The position numbers and the translations under genes were made by a program. Below the pieces are notes generated by a model that did no database searches, had not been told where the DNA came from, and was given only the letters and a program-made list of their open reading frames with translations. This document shows, one piece after another, positions 1 through 10,200 of a DNA stretch of 25,142 nt. Position 1 is the first letter of the stretch, and each line of letters starts with the position of its first letter. Source of the DNA: Phallusia fumigata (Eukaryota; Chordata; Ascidiacea; Phlebobranchia; Ascidiidae); NCBI GenBank assembly GCA_008931825.1, contig QXVZ01018643.1:1-25142 (forward strand). The letters are read 5' to 3'.

Positions 1-86
1 AACAGCAACAACTAGAACAACAACTTTTTACCACACGCACGGAACAAAACAGCTATCTTCAAACACAATCATCACCAGCCAATCAG

Positions 87-290
87 CTACAAGGTGTGTG
101 GCACGTGACTAAAATAATTTGACCAATGAACCCAGGGGTATCCGTTTTCGCACGAGCTTTGCTTCGTTTTCTTGCTTACACCTAGCCGGGGCGTCCAATA
201 CATGAAGTAGAAGTTGCACATTTCGTCTGTGTGTTTGGGTCCAAGGACTGTAACACGGTTGCGTTTGCTTTCCATCACACATCTCGCGGC
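87..290 (-). CDS. PHM: PHM terminal exon: CuM methionine and stop
   Basis: AARCVMESKRNRVTVLGPKH, then TDEMCNFYFMYW; M381 is the CuM methionine and Y385 the conserved Tyr. Reading on gives SSCENGYPWVHWSNYF and a TAG stop at 87-89. This supplies the Cys that partners C293 and resembles the end of insect PHM. An internal GTAAGC (174-179) could act as a donor, but using it would drop this Cys. Confidence 0.85.
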   Translation of the reverse strand, partial: AARCVMESKRNRVTVLGPKHTDEMCNFYFMYWTPRLGVSKKTKQSSCENGYPWVHWSNYFSHVPHTL

Positions 291-3200
291 CTGGATGAAA
301 GATTTTTTGGTTATACGGTGCGTCATTCAACAATGGCTGAGTTCCGGTCTAACCCGGATTTTAACGACCTGAAGGACATTTACGCATCTACGTGTTAAAA
401 GACTACCAAGAAATGCCTTTAAAGTTAAAGAAATGCATTTTTGGTTAAATCTAGTCGTCCCAAAAATTTAATGAAGAGGTTTCTCGTCACCTGCACAACC
501 CGAGGTCGCTTAAAACGACTAGTTTCGTTTCATTAGTTTGGCACGATTCAATATGGTTCTCTTGTTGTAGGTCATATCCTTCAAGCTTCGTCTACCACTT
601 AGTGGCTGGCAATGGGCTCTGACTGGAGTTTTAGTATGAACTATTCTCGCTGTTAACTAATTTTAATGCTTTCCACCTGTGGATGAGTCTCTCGAAGTTT
701 TGTACACAAGGTGAACGGCTGATTATAAGTTTCGAGCATAAATGACTTATCTTTGTCTGTAAAAGGACTACTAGGTGCTTTTTTAACTTTTCTTACACTG
801 AACAAATGCAACGATCATGAAATGGCAAGGCCTTATTTAACAGTAATTAGAACTAGACATCTAGTTCTAATAATTAGAACTAGACATTTAAAAACGAGTA
901 ATTAGAACTAGACATCTAAAAACGACCACTATAAAAGCGACCACATAACCACGCAAATTATCATGCATTTACCAGATAATCGCCTCTCTTGATTTCGATG
1001 TTCTTGTCTAAAACCGGGTAGAAAGCCTGAGGTTTTTGCGGGTTCTTTTCACCGATTTTCGTCCAAACTCCGTTATGTACCGTGTAGCCGTAGACCATCC
1101 TGCCCAGCGAGTGCGTGTGGGTCCGAAATGCGAACGGATGCATCACCACGCTTCCATTGTATCTGTGGGTTAAAGTCGCATGCTTTGATTTTGGCATAAG
1201 GAGAACATATTGTGATCGTTGGTTAAATATATATCCTTGATGAACGCTGTGGTGTTTTGATATTTTTTGAGTAGTTTGTCATACAAACGCAATGACTTAA
1301 GTTAGTAAACCTTGTTTTGGTCCCTAAAGCCTAGGTTTGACTCAAAGCCTGACTTCGGCGAAATTGTTTCACGAAANTCCATTGTATCTGTGGGTTAAAG
1401 TCGCATGCTTTGATTTTGGCATAAGGAGAACATATTGTGATCGTTGGTTAAATATATATCCTTGATGAACGCTGTGGTGTTTTGATATTTTTTGAGTAGT
1501 TTGTCATACAAACGCAATGACTTAAGTTAGTAAACCTTGTTTTGGTCCCTAAAGCCTAGGTTTGACTCAAAGCCTGACTTCGGCGAAATTGTTTCACGAA
1601 ATAATATTCAGACTGACTGGGCTGGCTTTCTCGAAAGGTGTTTGAAATAGCCTAGTTTTTGTGGTTTAGAGAAAGCTGGACTGCGAAAAATATTTTGCGA
1701 AATACTGTCTCTGAAGTCCGGTCGTGTAGTCTGGCTTTTAGTCTAATCCAACTCTTATACGTATAAAAATAAATACGTTACTAGACAGATATATCTCGTC
1801 AATGGCGAATGCAAAAGTGTACAGTAACATTAAAAAAATCACAAAGACGAAGCTGTACTCACTTGCATACGATATCAAGACTCCTCTTTGAATATGCAGG
1901 GACTGGTCCCTCAGTAGAAAGCAATACGTAAATTCCAGCAACATTTGGTTGGGGCTGGATCGTGCCAACAGCAGATACCGAGATTTTTCCGATTCCATAC
2001 CCTGTGAAGGCAAAATATACCAGTTGGCTAACTTTTAGCAAAACCAGCAGAAGCAAAGTAAATTTTAGGTCCTACTCAAGAAACAAAAACACGTGGTTTT
2101 TTTACCTACAGGAAGGACAGTTTGAAAATATTCCTTTTGTTTTCCGAATTATTTGCACGAAATTGGCCACGTTTGTGTAGCTAGCCATCGCTCTCTACAA
2201 TATTTTTAGGTGCTGTTAATATAAAGCAGCGGTGTCAAAACTTTTTTAACGAGAGCCAGTTTCATTCAGGCGAAGACGCCCGCGGGCCAGACGAAGTTTT
2301 TAACGACAAAATTAGTGCGCAAATACACGACTGCACAACGATCTTATCAGCTATATGGGATCTGTGTTGCGTTAGTACCATGTACTTTTTCTCCTTGTCG
2401 GTAAATAAAGTAACATGAAATACTTTTGCGTAAAGTCGCAAGTCGCTTCAACCCAAAAACTTAATCCGAACTTGTGTAACACAATATAAAACCACAGTCG
2501 CGGGCGACGTAAAATGCCGCTGCGGGTCACACTTTGGACACCCCTGATATAAAGGGATGCTTAAAAAATGTCGAGAGCTCCGCACTGGCATATGGGTCTA
2601 CTTTAAAAAAAGTTGTTTAATAAAAAAAGTTATTTCCAGAAGGTTTTTGTTTTCTTTTTGTAACATGCAAAGCGACATAACAGTATGATCCAAGTTTTAA
2701 TCCAAAGTTCACTTGTTTTAAAACTACCTAAATATCTAAAGGCTATACTTACTGTTCGCCGCCACCATGGACTTGAAATGAACTTGCAAAGTCAGATACT
2801 TCATTTTGGTATGGGCTCCGACCTGGAAGCCAACGTTCTTGGGAAGTTGAAAAGAAGGAGCGTCCTTGGCCCAAGCCCATAAAATGGTTTCACCACTTGC
2901 ACATGTCGGAGCTGCAACAAATGAATCTTTTTTTCCGCCATGCATTTCGCCTCCGCAGTTCCTGAAGATGATGAAAAGCGTTTTAATGCCAGTAAACTTA
3001 CAAATGTAAAAACGCGTGGCTTTAGGCGTACTTGCAACTGTGCGGCGTGATACTCGAGAAGTCCTTTTATATAATCTATGGTATTGATGCAACAAACAGC
3101 TTGGGTGTACGTGCCAAAGTAAGTTTGTGATACTTCTATGCTCTTTCACAAACCATAAATCAAACAACTTACGCATAAATATTTAAGCCGGTTTTAATGT

Positions 3201-5385
3201 TTTCAATATTATGTTTTCTTTTACTAGTACCAAATTCGTAATATACTTGTACAATAGTATGACTATCCAGCAACCATTGCTTGTTTAAATTGTCCTGTGG
3301 AGCCATTCTTATTAAACCACCAGTAGGCGCAAAAGTTTATTTTCCAACTTTGCCACAAAAAACTGTCATGCACATACATATTTCCCACGACAAATTTAAC
3401 ACGTTTTTAAAAAAGCGCATTTAATATTAGATGTCATCGTTAAAATGCAAGCTGAATCCGTCACAAGTAAGACAGGAGACGTTAGTTTGCGTAGCTGTGG
3501 TGTATCACAGACCGTTTTCCGGCTCAAACACAGCCAACACGTATTGAGGACACACAGTATATTAAGCACTCACCATACGCTCAGCGATGTAGATCCCGGC
3601 TCTGTACAACCAAACAACAGCATATGATGAGCGACGCTCTGTATGGCGTGAGGAATGTACTCGACTGCGAATATAACATGCGGATGTTGATGTATTTCAT
3701 TAAAATCCTGTTTCGTTAACGCTTGAAATGGGTTGGAAAGTAAGCCATGCAAGCGGTCTAATTTAGATAGCATTTTTTGTCATTCCAAACATATTTAAAC
3801 GTGTAGGTATTACGTTTGGATTTTTCTATGACAATTCACTCGGCATTTAGCTCATGTTTTGAGTTAAAACTATCACTCCTCAAAAACGGATTATTATTGC
3901 CCAATTAAGTTTAAACATACATATTATCTGCTTATTTTGTCAAATGCAGAGTCTTTTCATGTCATGGCGTAATAACTATGAAATAACCATCTTTTAATTT
4001 AAAACCGTTCACACACCAAATAAAACATATAGCAAGTACTTGAAAGAGCATTTGCTTACTGATATAAATAGTTTTGTGAGCGTCGTATTTGGAGAGGTCA
4101 ACAGTGGTACAGAGGTAGGTATCGTCCTGAAAAAAATGTAATTCACACAAATAGTAATTCCATGTAAGTTAATTCCTTTGTAACTGATACGAGGCCAACG
4201 ACAACAGTATAGTAACGTAATACACTACCAACAATACCTTTTGGAAAACTGAAAAAAAAGGCCAGTCTTAAGTATTTTTATGCTAGCAGCAGACACAAGG
4301 CTAAGAGAGGGTTGTAAAAATAAAATTGACGCTTATAGACCGGTAATGAACCGTGCTGACTAACTACGCGTTTTTGTGTTATGGAGGAACGTACCTTAGT
4401 TATGTTGACTGAAGGCATCTGAATGTTGATTTGGAAACGTTGTTTGGCTCCCGCTTTGCCCGTCGATAAACTGTTTACCGAAATGTGGTTGTATTAAAAT
4501 CGCCAAAGAAATCAATCATGTTTTTTCGATCACAAATGTGCAAGCTTAAATCAGTTTTAAAAGTGAAATCTTTATTGATTAAACGCTTTGGCGCAAACTT
4601 ATACCATTATCCGTTTGATTGCCCAAAGTTTTACTTGATAAAGTTCTTTTTAACACAGACCGAATACAAACTCGTTGTTTAGTGCTTCAAACCATAGATT
4701 TTTTTACCATAATGTTTTGCACATAACACGCTACTAATGTAATCCGAAGCTGTGGAAGCACTCACGCAGTGTCTTCGAGTCTATCGCTTTTATCAATTTC
4801 ATCATCTTCATCTTCATCATATTCTATTAAATCCTCGTCTTCTTCTTCTGGTTCCTCGCCAAAATCAAAATCGAATCCTTTCACGTCTAAAATATTAGTT
4901 TAGTGTAAAAAACGGAATAGATTTCGTTTTATTTTCACTATGACCAAAAGCCTATCCTATGGCGAGTAAGTGGGTACGAGTTGTGGGTCTAATACTAACT
5001 TATAGTCTTTGTTGTTTCCACGTCTGTAACGCTTTTACGCCAATACAGTAGATCCTGTTAGGTCGAGGTACAAAATTATAGGATTGAAAATCCAAAATAT
5101 AAATGCTTAAGAAACCGCAGCAAAACAGTGTTTTAGTCGTCGATTTGCAATATTATTACAAATACAACCTAACTGAGAATGAAATAAACGAACAAGTATT
5201 CCTTTACCTCTATCCAGAGCACCGTCTGATGCTTCCTTTTCTCCAAAAAGATAATCCAAGTCATCCGAAGAAATAAAATCTAGTAAGGTTTCAAACTCGG
5301 CTAAATCGTCATAACGCTGGCCCTCGCAGAACGCGACAAGGACAAAGCAAATCGCCAGGCACACCACACTCTTTCTCCCAGCCAT
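87..5385 (-). CDS. PHM: Peptidylglycine alpha-hydroxylating monooxygenase (PHM), 9 exons, complete CDS
   Basis: Whole-gene span. PHM hydroxylates the alpha carbon of C-terminal glycine in peptide precursors, using ascorbate, O2 and two coppers, in the secretory pathway; a lyase (PAL) then yields the amide. The joined exons encode 424 residues. A signal peptide covers residues 1-22 and an acidic region about 24-97. The catalytic core starts near 105. CuH ligands are H160, H161 and H239; CuM ligands are H309, H311 and M381. R307, Y129 and Y385 match the active-site Arg and Tyr positions of rat PHM. The Cys pair equivalent to rat 47-186 is absent at both positions, while the other eight core Cys are present. 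The C-terminus (Cys404, NGYPWVHW, then stop) resembles insect monofunctional PHM. Introns over 300 bp hold nothing recognisable beyond the features listed separately. Confidence 0.93.
845..919. repeat. Short tandem and inverted repeats in PHM intron 8
   Basis: AATTAGAACTAGACATC-type units occur at 845-861, 873-889 and 900-916, about 27-28 bp apart; the latter two continue into TAAAAACGA. The first copy also forms a perfect 11-bp palindrome (846-856 with 861-871) around a 4-base loop. Confidence 0.85.
973..1162 (-). CDS. PHM: PHM exon 8: CuM histidine pair
   Basis: VVMHPFAFRTHTHSLGRMVY carries R307 and the CuM ligands H309 and H311. WTKIGEKNPQKPQAFYPV follows and ends GDYL at donor GTAAAT. 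190 nt. The acceptor is at 1163-1164; the last ten exon bases (1153-1162) are repeated at 1378-1387 beyond the N, which is probably an assembly duplicate. Confidence 0.95.
1153..1376. repeat. First copy of a 224-bp exact direct duplication
   Basis: Base for base identical, as far as I can read, to 1378-1601, with the single N at 1377 between them. It covers ten bases of PHM exon 8, its acceptor and adjoining intron. Most likely two unmerged contig ends. Confidence 0.92.
1378..1601. repeat. Second copy of the 224-bp duplication
   Basis: Same sequence as 1153-1376. It brings a second copy of the exon 8 acceptor and ten exon bases into the intron, without the rest of the exon. The N at the junction argues for an assembly artefact over a biological duplication. 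Confidence 0.92.
1863..2001 (-). CDS. PHM: PHM exon 7: interdomain segment
   Basis: TIQPQPNVAGIYVLLSTEGP then VPAYSKRSLDIVCK matches the PQP..AG.Y...S block and the disulfide Cys (C293) of PHM. 139 nt, acceptor TTCACAG, donor GTGAGT. Confidence 0.92.
2227..2546. mobile_element. Non-autonomous hAT element (320 bp) in PHM intron 6
   Basis: The left end CAGCGGTGTCAAAACTTT and the right end ACTTTGGACACCCCTG are imperfect terminal inverted repeats. They are flanked by the perfect 8-bp duplication ATATAAAG at 2219-2226 and 2547-2554. The interior has GC-rich GCGGGCCAG-type motifs. There is no transposase frame. Confidence 0.88.
2753..2961 (-). CDS. PHM: PHM exon 6: third CuH ligand
   Basis: NCGGEMHGGKKDSFVAAPTC is an extended loop between two disulfide Cys, longer than in vertebrates and like the insect enzyme. 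ETILWAWAKDAPSFQLPKNV and KMKYLTLQVHF follow; H239 is the third CuH ligand. 209 nt, donor A|GTAAGT. Confidence 0.95.
3574..3664 (-). CDS. PHM: PHM exon 5: CuH histidine pair
   Basis: EYIPHAIQSVAHHMLLFGCT carries the two adjacent copper-H histidines (H160, H161). The exon ends SLSVW, with Trp178 split across the intron (TG|G). The donor GTGAGT at 3572-3573 was chosen over GTATGG because it yields the conserved W-N-C. Confidence 0.93.
4060..4126 (-). CDS. PHM: PHM exon 4: DTY-x-C active-site strand
   Basis: DDTYLCTTVDLSKYDAHKTI. Tyr129 and Cys131 match rat Tyr79 and the disulfide Cys81. 67 nt, ends in phase 1 at GTAAGC. Confidence 0.88.
4395..4470 (-). CDS. PHM: PHM exon 3: start of catalytic core
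   Basis: KQRFQINIQMPSVNITK aligns with the first strand of the PHM core (the IRMPGVTPK region of vertebrate PHM). It includes a possible N-glycosylation site, NIT. 76 nt. The acceptor (GGTAAACAG at 4471-4472) was chosen because it restores the phase-2 join with exon 2; the 5' boundary is moderately certain. Confidence 0.7.
4766..4886 (-). CDS. PHM: PHM exon 2: acidic Asp/Glu-rich segment
   Basis: VKGFDFDFGEEPEEEDEDLI, then EYDEDEDDEIDKSDRLEDT. The acceptor ATTTTAG joins exon 1 in phase; donor GTGAGT is strong. An in-frame TGA would follow at once if not spliced. It is probably a propeptide-like region before the catalytic core. Confidence 0.75.
5208..5385 (-). CDS. PHM: PHM exon 1: signal peptide and acidic start
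   Basis: ATG at 5383-5385. MAGRKSVVCLAICFVLVAFC is a textbook signal peptide (basic n-region, hydrophobic core), with cleavage probable near residues 20-22. An acidic stretch follows (FETLLDFISSDDLDYLFGEK). 178 nt, ends in phase 1 at donor GTAAAG. This is the first ATG in frame with the signal peptide. Confidence 0.85.
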
Positions 5386-6734
5386 CGTAAGTCCAAGACG
5401 TACGTGAATGTTTTGTCAGATCGTAATGTGTGCGGGATTTTGCTCGCCTAAAGTAAGTTTCCTATAGTGGTTGCAAAACAGGAAACCCAGCACTTTGCAA
5501 ACCCTTCACGAAGTCCGGTCGACCTAGATACAAAACGATTGTTGTACCAGCTGTTGGTACATGTAGAATATTCGCTTAAGGCTCAATATGCTTACTTGCA
5601 TTGCTCGCGACGTTTAACAAAACCCGACAGTGACTTCAAAAATCTAGATTATTAGTTTAGTCGATGGTCACTATTGTGTATTCGCCACAAAGCGGTGCCC
5701 AAATAATGGCTCGCAGTTACCTCTCTTGTAACTTTGCATTGATGTGCCTAGCATTAAATTTTTTGATTGTGATTCATAATCTGGAGCAACATGGGTTCAA
5801 ACCCCTCGAAAATATGCCCCCACCTCATTCTTAAATCTTCTCAATTCGGTACAATACTTGACCGTTTAAAAAAATACAGAAATAGCAGATTTTCGAAAAA
5901 TTTTCGAAAAAAGGGGCCCTTTTCCATAACGCTGTTAAGTTAGCCTTACTTCTTTAAACACAATTTAAACTTGGCAAACTGCATTTTCTGCAGCGCTTGC
6001 ATTCATCGTGCCTAATTCAGAATCTTCGCCTGAATAACACACTCACCAATATGAATGAAAACGAAATTTGTATGGTGCTACGTTTAAAGCATAAAGCGTT
6101 GAGCTAAATTTTTGCGTACAGCGTCTCCAAAGTCCTAATTTATTAGTTTGCGAAATTAAACACTGGCATTTTTATACAACCAGCGGAAAGCCATTTTGCG
6201 CACGCTATTCCAACAATAGACCGTTTCCCGAAACGGCTGCGCATAAATTAGTCACATCACTTTTCACAAACAAGGCGCAACTTTAAATACTTTACAGCAG
6301 CCTGATCGACCGCCTACCGATTTGGTTTACCCGGAGCTGGCTGCATTTCCATACGCCCACGCTGGTTTACAATGCAAGGAAGCAATACTGCGACGTCTTT
6401 TTATTCACTCGTGATATCCCTAAGCGGCTCAATGCACTAACGCTCTAAGAGTTTCCTATATTGGTTTCAAGGATCGTTTCTGCGTTCACGTTTTTTGCCG
6501 TTTGTAGAATTTCGGCGCCCTTATATGGTTTCGGTGTTTTCCGAAGATGGCATATTTACGAAAAATCGACAAATAATAGATGATCTGGATATCTTTGTCT
6601 GGAAGCCTTGCAATAGGTCAAGCCAATTCTTTAAACTAAACAATGGAAGTGAATCACACACCCTTAAAATATTTAATCCCAATAAGTTTTTTTTCAACAT
6701 TTAGTTTTTAAGCAATGTGCTTTAAGAACAGGTT
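5386..6734. other. Intergenic region between TRPN 3' end and PHM start
   Basis: About 1.35 kb with no open frame that I can relate to a protein family on either strand. It should contain the PHM promoter (minus strand, next to 5386), but I see no convincing TATA box. It holds a tRNA-like remnant near 5741-5806 and AT-rich sequence with short TTTTCGAAAA palindromes near 5891-5911. Confidence 0.6.
5741..5806 (+). other. tRNA-like remnant (possible SINE or tRNA pseudogene)
   Basis: GTGATTCATAATCTGGAG (5769-5786) resembles an anticodon arm with CAT, and GGGTTCAAACCCC (5793-5805) resembles a T arm/B box at about the right distance. No acceptor stem or clear D arm can be folded, so it is not a functional tRNA. 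Confidence 0.3.
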
Positions 6735-6753
6735 TTTATTTCAACATTTTATT
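6735..6753 (-). terminator. Probable polyadenylation signals of TRPN
   Basis: Two minus-strand AATAAA hexamers (6748-6753 and 6735-6740) lie about 300 bp downstream of the TRPN stop codon. They would give a 3' UTR of roughly 320 bases. Position-based inference only. Confidence 0.5.
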
Positions 6754-7046
6754 AGTACAACGGCGTAGCAGACATCCAATTCTTTACTTGATGGCGTTCT
6801 TGGGAAGCAAAGAAGGGTCTTTTAAGTGCCTACACTTTTTGTTGAGGAATGGTAGATTCAGTTTGCGAACCTTCTGTTGGAGTCAATAATTTCTTCAAGA
6901 AAATCTTATTATTAAACAAAAGTGTATAAACTCTCAATGCAAAGCAGTATATACTGAAATTCATGCAACATTACACATTTCAATGCATTGCAAAAGCATT
7001 AACGTGGCAAGTCCTGTGGTAACAAGACAAAACTCTTGAGCCTGCG

Positions 7047-7247
7047 TCATCTGCCGATGTAACCACCCGGATCGTCATACGTGACGTTGTGTGGTCCTGA
7101 CATCGGCGTCAAAACGGCGTTCGGGTGACCCTTGCCCACCACGTTCCTGTACTTTCGATGGTTGTTGCTTGCGTCATCAGCCGTGACGTTGTATTCGGCG
7201 TCACGTCGCAGTGAAGAGAAAAGATCCGAATCCGTACGCGTTTTACC
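7047..7247 (-). CDS. TRPN1: TRPN terminal exon with stop codon
   Basis: GKTRTDSDLFSSLRRDAEYN, then a polar tail ending PGGYIGR and TGA at 7047-7049. The acceptor ATGTTTAG is good. 201 nt including the stop. Length and composition suit a TRPN C-terminus, but the tail itself is not strongly conserved. Confidence 0.82.
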   Translation of the reverse strand, partial: GKTRTDSDLFSSLRRDAEYNVTADDASNNHRKYRNVVGKGHPNAVLTPMSGPHNVTYDDPGGYIGR

Positions 7248-10200
7248 CTAAACATAGAATAATATTGGCGGTTAGAATGTGGTTTGGGACATGATTTGAC
7301 GATCAAAAGCGGCGCTCCAGTTTATAGAAGACTTTAAGTCATTTGCTGGCTTGGCAAAGACACAGTGAGGCACTTTTATACACGTGCAAGTGATCGTACC
7401 ACATATAAACACTAGGTGGCGCACGCGGTTTGCAAAAAAAGTGTTGCTAGAATTTACAGATAGGATGTGTGCCCAAATACGCATTTTATGTTAGTTTCAA
7501 CAAGAATTGTGAAGTAGATTAAAAATCGGCACATTTATTTGAAAACAAATCCAAAAAATAAGGGGCAAAAATATGTAGGAAATTTAATGGTAATAAAAAG
7601 TCGAGATTGTCGACTCTTTGTGTACAACTAAATTTGAAAAATAAACCCCACCTTGCGCGTCCAGTACTTCTGTCTTATCACCGTCCAGTCGACGACTTGC
7701 TCCAACGTCGCGACTCTTGCGCCATTTTCAACCGTAAAATTTCGTTTGCGATTCGCTTCATCAGCTTCGCGACCATCTGCCGTTGGCGAATGGTCCTGAA
7801 ATATTCAATTGTAATTTATAACTTACAGTGAATTTTTTCAGAATTGAAAAAGCATTGCCCTGATTTAAGGGGATATGGTGGTTACGAATGTTTCTTTCGG
7901 AATAGTGTGACAACGAGCTGGCAAACTTTTGCAACTTTTGCGCACACTTATTAAGCAGTTTAAAAATAGCACGGTAGCACATAAAAATAGCAACACTTAA
8001 GATGACAGGGCAATTTGCCAAAATGTCAAAGTAATATTTCTGCATTTTAATCATAGAGTGCAAGGGATCTCGTTTGTAATGAAACTCATGGTTGTTGTTG
8101 TTGTTTGGTCGCTAAATTACAATGCAAATTGCTGTTTACTCAAAAATCTCACGCACCGAAGTTGAGGAATTCCAGCTTTGGTGATTCATGATGACGCCAT
8201 AACCGTCGTCCGCGTGATCCACATCGTGGTCTTCCTCCTCAGTTCGATCGATGCCGACGTCACAAGTCCGACCTTATGACGCAATAAATTGTTCACCAAT
8301 CTAATCCGCTAATTCTTACACACATTTCAGAATCACAGCCTACCTTTGTGTTTGACGCAAAGACGAATATATTGGAAGCAGGTGATGAAGAGGTTGATTG
8401 GAGCGGGGGAGAGACTCGTCTTCTTCATATTGCGGATTAACTTTGCTCGTCCAAATTTCCATTCGGTGTCTGATTGGGCCTGCATAGAAAACAACAGAAA
8501 TTTAGAAGAATATAATTTGGGGCCGAGTATCAGGCGGCAAAACAACATGGGAAACGGCGAATATACCAAAGCGCTTAACTTAACTTCGGACTCATAATAC
8601 GCACAACTCAATCGTGCGTTGTTCCACACAGGCCAAAAATGAAACACACAGGCCAAAAATGAAACACACAAACAAATCGTCTAATATTTGCATTTATTTG
8701 TCAATCAGACAAAATTTATATCATCCTTCACTCTTTGCGTGTCTCAACACGCCTCAGTAACTTGATTTGAGCTTTAGTGTAATTTGTTTCCTACGAAACG
8801 TCAAGTATTTACATTCATAGTCAGCAAAGTGCAAAAAATCGAAATCCTCTAATTTGTGTTTAGCGTCTTGTGTTGCCTAGGCAACATTCAAGTTTTTCCG
8901 TTTTTTGTTGAGATTGAGCACATAACTTCAAAATTGTTAATAAGAGTTCGCAAGAAGTCTTTGAGAAATCTAGACCCGATTACAATCGAAGCAAAATACA
9001 AAAAAATACTGTTTGTTTTCTACATTATACCTGAGTTCGGCAAAGCCCCTTAACTATTGGTCTAAAACGGTCTGAAGTACCTCCCATAAAATAAAGCATT
9101 AAAATTTCACCTGTATCCTTTGGTACGTGTCGGACATCATCGCAATGAGGAGGTTGATGAGCACGATAAGTGTGATGATGTGGTAGAGGCCGAACACAAT
9201 CTGCACCAGGTAAATTGTGAAATTTGGACTCTGATTTATCGGGGGCAGGTTGTCGGGTTCAATAAGGCCGAACAACGCAAAGAAAAGTATTTGAAACGTG
9301 TCCAGTGGATTTAGAAGCCTCGCCTCGTCCGTTGTGGAACCTGTGGATTTCAGTCGGCTGTTACAGCACTGTAAATTATTAGTAGTACAGCATTGTTATT
9401 GGCTTCTTTTTTCATTATGTTACCATGCGACTATTTGGTGACTTTACCTGCTGAGCAGGTATTGGAAGAGGTAGATTATATCGCAAATTAGGGGTTCTCA
9501 TCCGAGGGTATATTTGGGGTTAAGTGTCAATGACCATGGCGGTAAACTTTATAAAGCAGAAGTCAATCCATTTTTGCCAACATGAGTTTATACAATACCC
9601 GATTAAACCAATTTACTTCACCACAAGAGCTTGGCAGCATTTTTTCAAACTGCGTTTACCCAATTAGTCATGTGATAAGGACGCTGATCAATAATAGCAA
9701 AATGGGGTAAATATTTTTTTAATAAAAATAGGGGTAAAACCTTGTTTTGGAAAGCTAAAAAGCGGCAACCAAGGAACATGGAAAAGCTCTGGTGTCACAT
9801 GCGGCGAAAAAGTAACTACAAAGTTAACAATGTTTTGACAAAATTTCGAATAGCTGGCAACTCGAAGGATTTGTTTAAAGCATAAGCCAGTAAGGCGTCG
9901 TTCATAGATTACAATAGTTTCGAAGTTAACATACCGACGATTGCCGTTGTGTTGGTCGTATCTTTAAACACAGGTTGATAGACAGCAGCAAGCCACATTG
10001 TAAAAGCAATCTGCAGAAGTAATAGTAAACAATTAGGTTGTGGCACATAATATTATTTATCGAGTAAAAGATTCCTTTGTACTCGTTTTCTACATTTAAA
10101 AAAACTTCACTGGGTATTTAACGGAATACCATTACGGGCAGTACAGTAACAAACATGTGTTTTCGACTTACAATAAAGATCATAACGATGACACCAAACT

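Noticed and set aside
4763-4768. In-frame TGA directly after PHM exon 2 as a true stop
   Set aside because: It would make a 99-residue acidic protein. The TGA overlaps a strong GTGAGT donor, and splicing restores the frame into the PHM core.
5769-5806. Functional tRNA-Met gene
   Set aside because: Anticodon- and T-arm-like pieces exist, but no acceptor stem or D arm can be paired.
6495-6704. Plus-strand open frame in the intergenic region
   Set aside because: Only 69 codons, begins without a good ATG, and shows no domain or codon pattern that I recognise.
9489-9530. TAGGGGTTCTCATCCGAGGG resembling a hAT terminus
   Set aside because: No partner inverted end and no 8-bp duplication could be located.
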